Made by a program: the position numbers and the translations under genes. The notes beneath the pieces are model-generated. The model was not told where the DNA came from. It saw only the letters and a list, made by a program, of their open reading frames with translations, and did not search any database. DNA of 22,740 bases from contig JAGFNK010000760.1 of the NCBI GenBank assembly GCA_025769875.1, positions 1-22,740 of the forward strand. Direction: 5' to 3'. This document shows, piece after piece, positions 19,264 through 22,740 of this stretch. Position 1 is the stretch's first letter, and the number at the start of each line of letters is the position of its first letter. Source of the stretch: Russula earlei. Its lineage: Eukaryota > Basidiomycota > Agaricomycetes > Russulales > Russulaceae.

Positions 19264-20888
19264 TCAATGGGAAACAAGTGCGTGATGCGCCTTTAGGGTG
19301 TTGATTTCATACAGATTGTGTCTGGGCGAAAGGAGGCCTGAGAAAACAGTGACACCTGTTTTGTCAGTTACCCAGCAGCGGTTACAGTCAAAATGCATGG
19401 TGTAATTCCCAGTGCGGTTTAACAATACGATGGAAAGTAAACGGACGGCAGCGTTTGGGATGAATAAAACGTTATTGAGGCGCACAACAGTGTTACCATC
19501 CGTCTCAAATTCAACAGCTCCAATGCCTGTGGCGTGGACTTGCGATCTGCCAAGTCCAGTGACGGGGTGTGGGGGTGTTGGTTGCAATGAGACAAAGTCC
19601 GAGTAGCAAGGCAAAATATGGCATGTAGCGCCCATGTCAAGAATAAAAGGAATTTGGGTGAGGACTGGAGGTTTAAAGTTGATTGACGTGGGAACTGAAA
19701 CAGAGGAAGTTGTGCTCGCAATAGTGTGGAGAGACCAATCAATAGATGTGGTCTGCATAGTGGGAGTTTCAATGGCAACGAAGGTGTGGTGCTCAAAATC
19801 ATCGCCAGTCGAAAGGGGAAGGGGGTCAGGGTGCGTTGGTGAAGGAGAGGGATAGTAAGAGATGCCATTGATGGTGACAGAGGGCAAATTGGTACCAGAG
19901 GAAGGAGCGGAATCGTCGGTGGGGGAAGCGAGGTGTGCCGCATGCACAATTGGTCGATTTCTGGAGTCATTTGTCTTTGAGAAGAAGAGCCGCTGGGCTG
20001 CCCTTGCCTCTTCGACAGAGCATCCAGCCATTTTTCCACCAGGGCTTATGCAGAAATTAGTGAGATGTCCCTCCTTTTTGCAATGAGTACAGTACACCCG
20101 TTTTTGTGTAGTGGCAGCAGGGAAAGCGGAAGCCGCAGTTAAAGGCATAACAGCTGTGGGGAGAGTGGAAGGGGATGTCCCATTTTGCGTGTTTTGCTTT
20201 TTGATAAGGGTGTCTTCACTCTGGATGCATTGGATAATGGTAGCTGAGGAAAAATGGGGTTTGACAGAGAGAGATTGAATCTGAGATTGTAGGTAGTGAA
20301 AGTTGTCACCGAGGGAATTGAGTATGAAGATGGGGAGGAGTTTGTCGGTGTCAATGGGACCCATGTTCGCAATCTGCTTGTGCAGGCGACAGATTTCGGA
20401 GAGGGTGGAAAGCAGGGGGCCGTCTGGGAGGAAACGTATATCAAGAACATTCTTGATAGTGAGCATCTGGGCGTACAAACCGAGTTTTTCATGTCGCTCT
20501 TTAAGGGCTTCAAAGATCTTGTGGGAAGTTGCGTTAGTGACTTTTTCACCCAAGAACTCATACTCAATGGTGTCAATGTGGCGTAAAATGAATGAGCACA
20601 AGGAATCGTCATTATTACGCCAAATCCAATGCGCTTTTGACTGAGTCTGGGCATCTGGGCGTGGCAACGAACCTTCAAGCCATTGCTGAAAACCTTGACC
20701 TTGTACTGCGGGTCCAGTCGTTCGCTCCACTCTGACCAGTTAGATTTATCAAGGTCGAGAGTGAGATCTGCAGGCCATGTGTTATCAGACATGAATCGTT
20801 CTGCGAGGGTGATGTCTACATTAACTGGGTTGTCATTGGGGAGTGGGGTGGAAGAAGGAGTGATGGGAACAGGGACGGTTGTGCTCAT
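19264..20888 (-). pseudogene. Copia Gag and protease
   Basis: Gag probably starts at the ATG at 20886-20888 (MSTTVPV), followed by a WSEWSERLDP segment; a one-base shift near 20710 moves the frame to a long reading frame that ends in TGA at 19264-19266. That frame has a UBN2-like Gag region, a zinc knuckle CTHCKKEGHLTNFC (CX2CX4HX4C, 20052-20094) and a protease region FILDMGATCHI near 19634. In active proteases the residue after Asp is Ser or Thr; here it is Met (codon at 19633-19635), explained by ACG to ATG at a CpG. The TGA precedes integrase. Confidence 0.85.
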
Positions 20889-20918
20889 AATTAAAAAATG
20901 TGCCAGAAATGACAGGAG

Positions 20919-21250
20919 AATGATGGTTTTGATAATGGGGAAAAGAGTTGATGATTGACAAAAGGGAGACTGCATTGACAGGGACAATTGACAGTGATGT
21001 GTGACAGTGACGGAGATGAGAATGATGGTTTTGATAATGGGGAAAAGAGTTGATGATTGACAAAAGGGAGACTGTGTTGACAGGGACAATTGACAGTGAT
21101 GTGTGACAGTGACGGAGATGAGAATGATGGTTTTGATAATGGGGAAAAGAGTTGATGATTGACAAAAGGGAGACTGTGTTGACAGGGACAATTGACAGTG
21201 ATGTGTGACAGTGATGGAGACAACATGATGGGGGAAAGAGTTGACGATTG
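20919..21250 (-). repeat. Copia leader tandem array, 102-bp unit
   Basis: Units begin at about 20921, 21023 and 21125, with a shortened fourth near 21227 and decayed copies up to about 21660. The unit is TGTC-rich on the minus strand. Because 102 is a multiple of three, minus-strand frames run open through the array; one of them is in frame with the proposed Gag ATG and extends up to an ATG at 21350. Confidence 0.85.
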
Positions 21251-21680
21251 ACAAAAGGGAGACTGTGTTGACCTGGACAAGTGACAAGTGATTGTGACAG
21301 TGACAAAAAGGACGCGAGGATTGATGGAAGAAGGACATTAACGGGGACAATGGACAAGTGAGGGTTGACAGAGATAAGAGGTGACAGTGACGAACAGGAT
21401 GTGAGAGTTAACGGAAGGAGGATGTAGACAAGCTGGCGTGGACACCAGGGAGATGAGAAAGGTGACAGGGACAAGTGTGACGGAGTGAAGGGTTGACAGT
21501 TGACAGGAGAGGGACACAGAGACAAGTGTGACAGAGTGAGATTGACAGCTGACAGGGGAGGGACGTGGCCAAACTGGCGGGGGAGTCAGGAAGGCGAGAA
21601 AGGTGATAGAAAGGCGAGAAAAGTGACAGAGACAAGTGTTGACAATTGTCAGAAAAAGGACATGGTGGGTTCAAGATTAG

Positions 21681-21698
21681 AGCTCAGGGCCCATAACC
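21681..21698 (-). promoter_or_regulatory. Copia primer-binding site (half-tRNA initiator Met type)
   Basis: Directly after the 5' LTR the minus strand reads GGTTATGGGCCCTGAGCT. Its complement, AGCTCAGGGCCCATAACC, matches the anticodon arm of initiator methionine tRNA with CAT in the loop, as in Drosophila copia and Ty5, which prime from a cleaved half-tRNA rather than the tRNA 3' end. Confidence 0.8.
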
Positions 21699-21893
21699 TA
21701 TTGGAGCTCAGAAGTTGATGAGATGGGAGATAAAGGGATATATTTGAGATAAGGTTGTACGTGTGTTCTAACGTATCTTATATACAACAGTATGGAATGT
21801 ATGAAGTAAGGATAGCATGATGTCAGGTATTGTAGTATGATGTCACACTAGCAGACATTGTAGTAATGCCTAAGATCTACCCAAGATTTAATA
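21699..21893 (-). repeat. Copia 5' LTR (195 bp)
   Basis: TATT...AATA ends. A TATA box (TATATAA on the minus strand, 21779-21785) lies about 109 bases into the LTR. Six transitions separate it from the 3' LTR. Confidence 0.9.
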
Positions 21894-21898
21894 TCCCT
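21894..21898. repeat. Copia TSD TCCCT, right
   Basis: Identical to 15575-15579. Confidence 0.8.
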
Positions 21899-21985
21899 GA
21901 CCCTGAAAACATGCGCCTCCGCGCAGCTGTCGAAGGCCTCAAAAGCATGGGAGGAGAGTGACCTCGCTCACGTGGTATGTGTCCC
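21899..21985 (+). other. possible exon end before second Copia insertion
   Basis: One frame is open (LKTCASAQLSK...EESDLAHV) and runs to a consensus splice donor GTATGT at about 21974. It then meets the second Copia LTR at 21986. It would be DNA interrupted by the first Copia on its left. Family unknown; it could be chance. Confidence 0.2.
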
Positions 21986-22115
21986 TATTAGAGTTCAGTA
22001 GTTCAACGTCATAACCATAGATAGATACACATTCCAAATGTATGTATATAGGGTTAAGGCCCTACTCGTACGGTATAACAACAACTTAACCACTACCACT
22101 ACCTATCTGCCAATA
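21986..22115 (+). repeat. 5' LTR of a second Copia element (130 bp)
   Basis: Starts TATTAG and ends CCAATA, the same terminal bases as the first Copia LTR read in its own direction, but the interior is unrelated. A TATATAG lies near 22046. It is followed at once by a primer-binding site. Confidence 0.7.
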
Positions 22116-22133
22116 GGTTATGGGCCCTGAGCT
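22116..22133 (+). promoter_or_regulatory. primer-binding site of second Copia element
   Basis: GGTTATGGGCCCTGAGCT, identical over 18 bases to the site of the minus-strand Copia element and again complementary to the initiator Met tRNA anticodon arm. Confidence 0.75.
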
Positions 22134-22704
22134 GTGATTCGAAACCGCCGACTACATTCCCCATCATCGTCGTCTCCGATCGACTCCCAATCACTCCTAC
22201 ACTTCTCACTTCATCTGGCGGTCTACCCCTCAACACTTTATTGTGACACTTAGGACGCCTCACTTCCCGCATCGTATCATCAACATATCAACTTCACGAC
22301 GCCTGTATTCCGCGTCCAATTCATTCATACCGACGCCTCACTTCCCGCGTCATATCAACTTCGATTCTTTCATAGACATTGATCCCGATCACTCTCATAC
22401 AGCCTCCCATTATCATCATCTCCCAGTTCGCCACTCTCGTCCATCCTGTTGTTATCATCATCACGTTCCGTCTTTTCTCCTGTTCTCACTCCATTAGACT
22501 GTGCATATCCCCTTCGGTAATCCTTTCATTGTCTTAGTCTCCTTCTCCCCATTCGCCACTCTCGTCCATCCTGTTGTTATCATCATCACGTTCTGTCTTT
22601 TCTCCTGTTCTCACTCCATTAGACTGTGCATATCCCCTTCGGTAATCCTTTCATCGTCTTAGTCTCCTTCAGCTTCAGACACCGTCCTCCTTTCGTGTAC
22701 CATA
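22134..22704 (+). mobile_element. leader of second Copia element, interrupted
   Basis: No coding region is reached. The pyrimidine-rich leader has a 17-bp direct repeat GACGCCTCACTTCCCGC (22254-22270 and 22332-22348) and a 125-bp tandem duplication (22429-22553 and 22554-22670). It stops where a family-B LTR begins at 22705. Confidence 0.6.
22429..22670 (+). repeat. 125-bp tandem duplication
   Basis: Two nearly identical units, two substitutions seen (both C/T), so a recent or homogenised duplication. It sits in the leader just as the 102-bp array does in the other Copia element. Confidence 0.85.
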
Positions 22705-22740
22705 TGTCAAGACACGTACTGCTGATCCGTGTGGACTCAG
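22705..22740 (+). mobile_element. start of LTR family B, copy C
   Basis: The last 36 bases start TGTCAAGACACG and match 12486-12521 except for a short block. The target duplication would be CCATA (22700-22704). The rest is outside the window. Confidence 0.75.

Larger units (their letters stand above)
15580..21893 (-). mobile_element. full-length Ty1/Copia retrotransposon, inactive (6.3 kb)
   Basis: The element has two LTRs (15580-15793 and 21699-21893), a 5-bp target duplication TCCCT, a polypurine tract, a primer-binding site, a repeat-rich leader, and gag-protease-integrase-RT-RNase H on the minus strand. Integrase before RT marks it as Copia rather than Gypsy. LTR ends are TATT...AATA instead of TG...CA. 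Apart from one 19-bp duplication the LTRs differ at six sites, all transitions, four of them at CpG. At least one stop codon and six frame changes make it non-autonomous. Confidence 0.93.

Noticed and set aside
20919..21250. CRISPR-like array
   Set aside because: Units are contiguous 102-bp tandem repeats without unique spacers, in a eukaryotic retrotransposon leader.
20833..21525. 230-codon minus-strand frame as a separate repeat protein
   Set aside because: It exists because the 102-bp unit is divisible by three; all frames stay open in this array, so openness alone is no evidence.

Overview
This window looks like a repeat-rich stretch of a filamentous basidiomycete genome, most likely a mushroom-forming fungus (Agaricomycetes). 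The host genes carry many short introns of 48-73 nt with GT...AG ends. The mobile elements are LTR retrotransposons, a LINE and a hAT-type transposase, all of fungal style. Prokaryotic signals such as operons or Shine-Dalgarno sites are absent.

Layout. Bases 1-644 are the right-hand part of an LTR (family B). Bases 645 to about 3960 are mostly non-coding or unresolved. Two tandem paralogous genes follow (4061-5842 and 6756-8537, both +). Each can be resolved into 14 exons encoding a polytopic membrane protein of 338 and 336 residues, and the exon plan is nearly identical in the two. Bases 8902-9307 are an almost perfect 406-bp inverted repeat (192-bp arms, 22-bp centre), probably a foldback DNA element. 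A decayed, 5'-truncated LINE (9528-11513, minus) is flanked by a 15-bp target duplication. It is split by a 799-bp solo LTR (family D, 9968-10766, target duplication GTTCT) that carries a complete tRNA cloverleaf.

Bases 11550 to about 15030 hold a broken hAT-type transposase gene with a BED zinc finger. One of its introns received an LTR of family B (12486-14283, target duplication ATTAT), which in turn received a solo LTR of family C (13161-14123, target duplication GGTGC). The uninterrupted copy at 1-644 shows the empty site of that last insertion. A diverged tandem repeat of about 220 bp follows. A full-length but dead Ty1/Copia element then occupies 15580-21893 on the minus strand (target duplication TCCCT), with gag, protease, integrase, reverse transcriptase and RNase H all recognisable. 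Right of it lie the LTR, primer-binding site and repeat-rich leader of a second, different Copia element on the plus strand (21986-22704). That leader is itself interrupted by the start of a third family-B LTR at 22705.

How the parts fit. Apart from the two membrane-protein genes, the window is a layered record of insertions: host or hAT DNA, then LINE, LTR-B and Copia insertions, then LTR-C and LTR-D inside those. Differences between copies are strongly biased to C/T and G/A changes at CpG, consistent with methylated, silenced repeats. I found no clear new cellular system. The most unusual items are the tRNA-bearing LTR, the long palindrome, the half-tRNA priming signature shared by two unlike Copia elements, and the exon-for-exon conserved gene pair.
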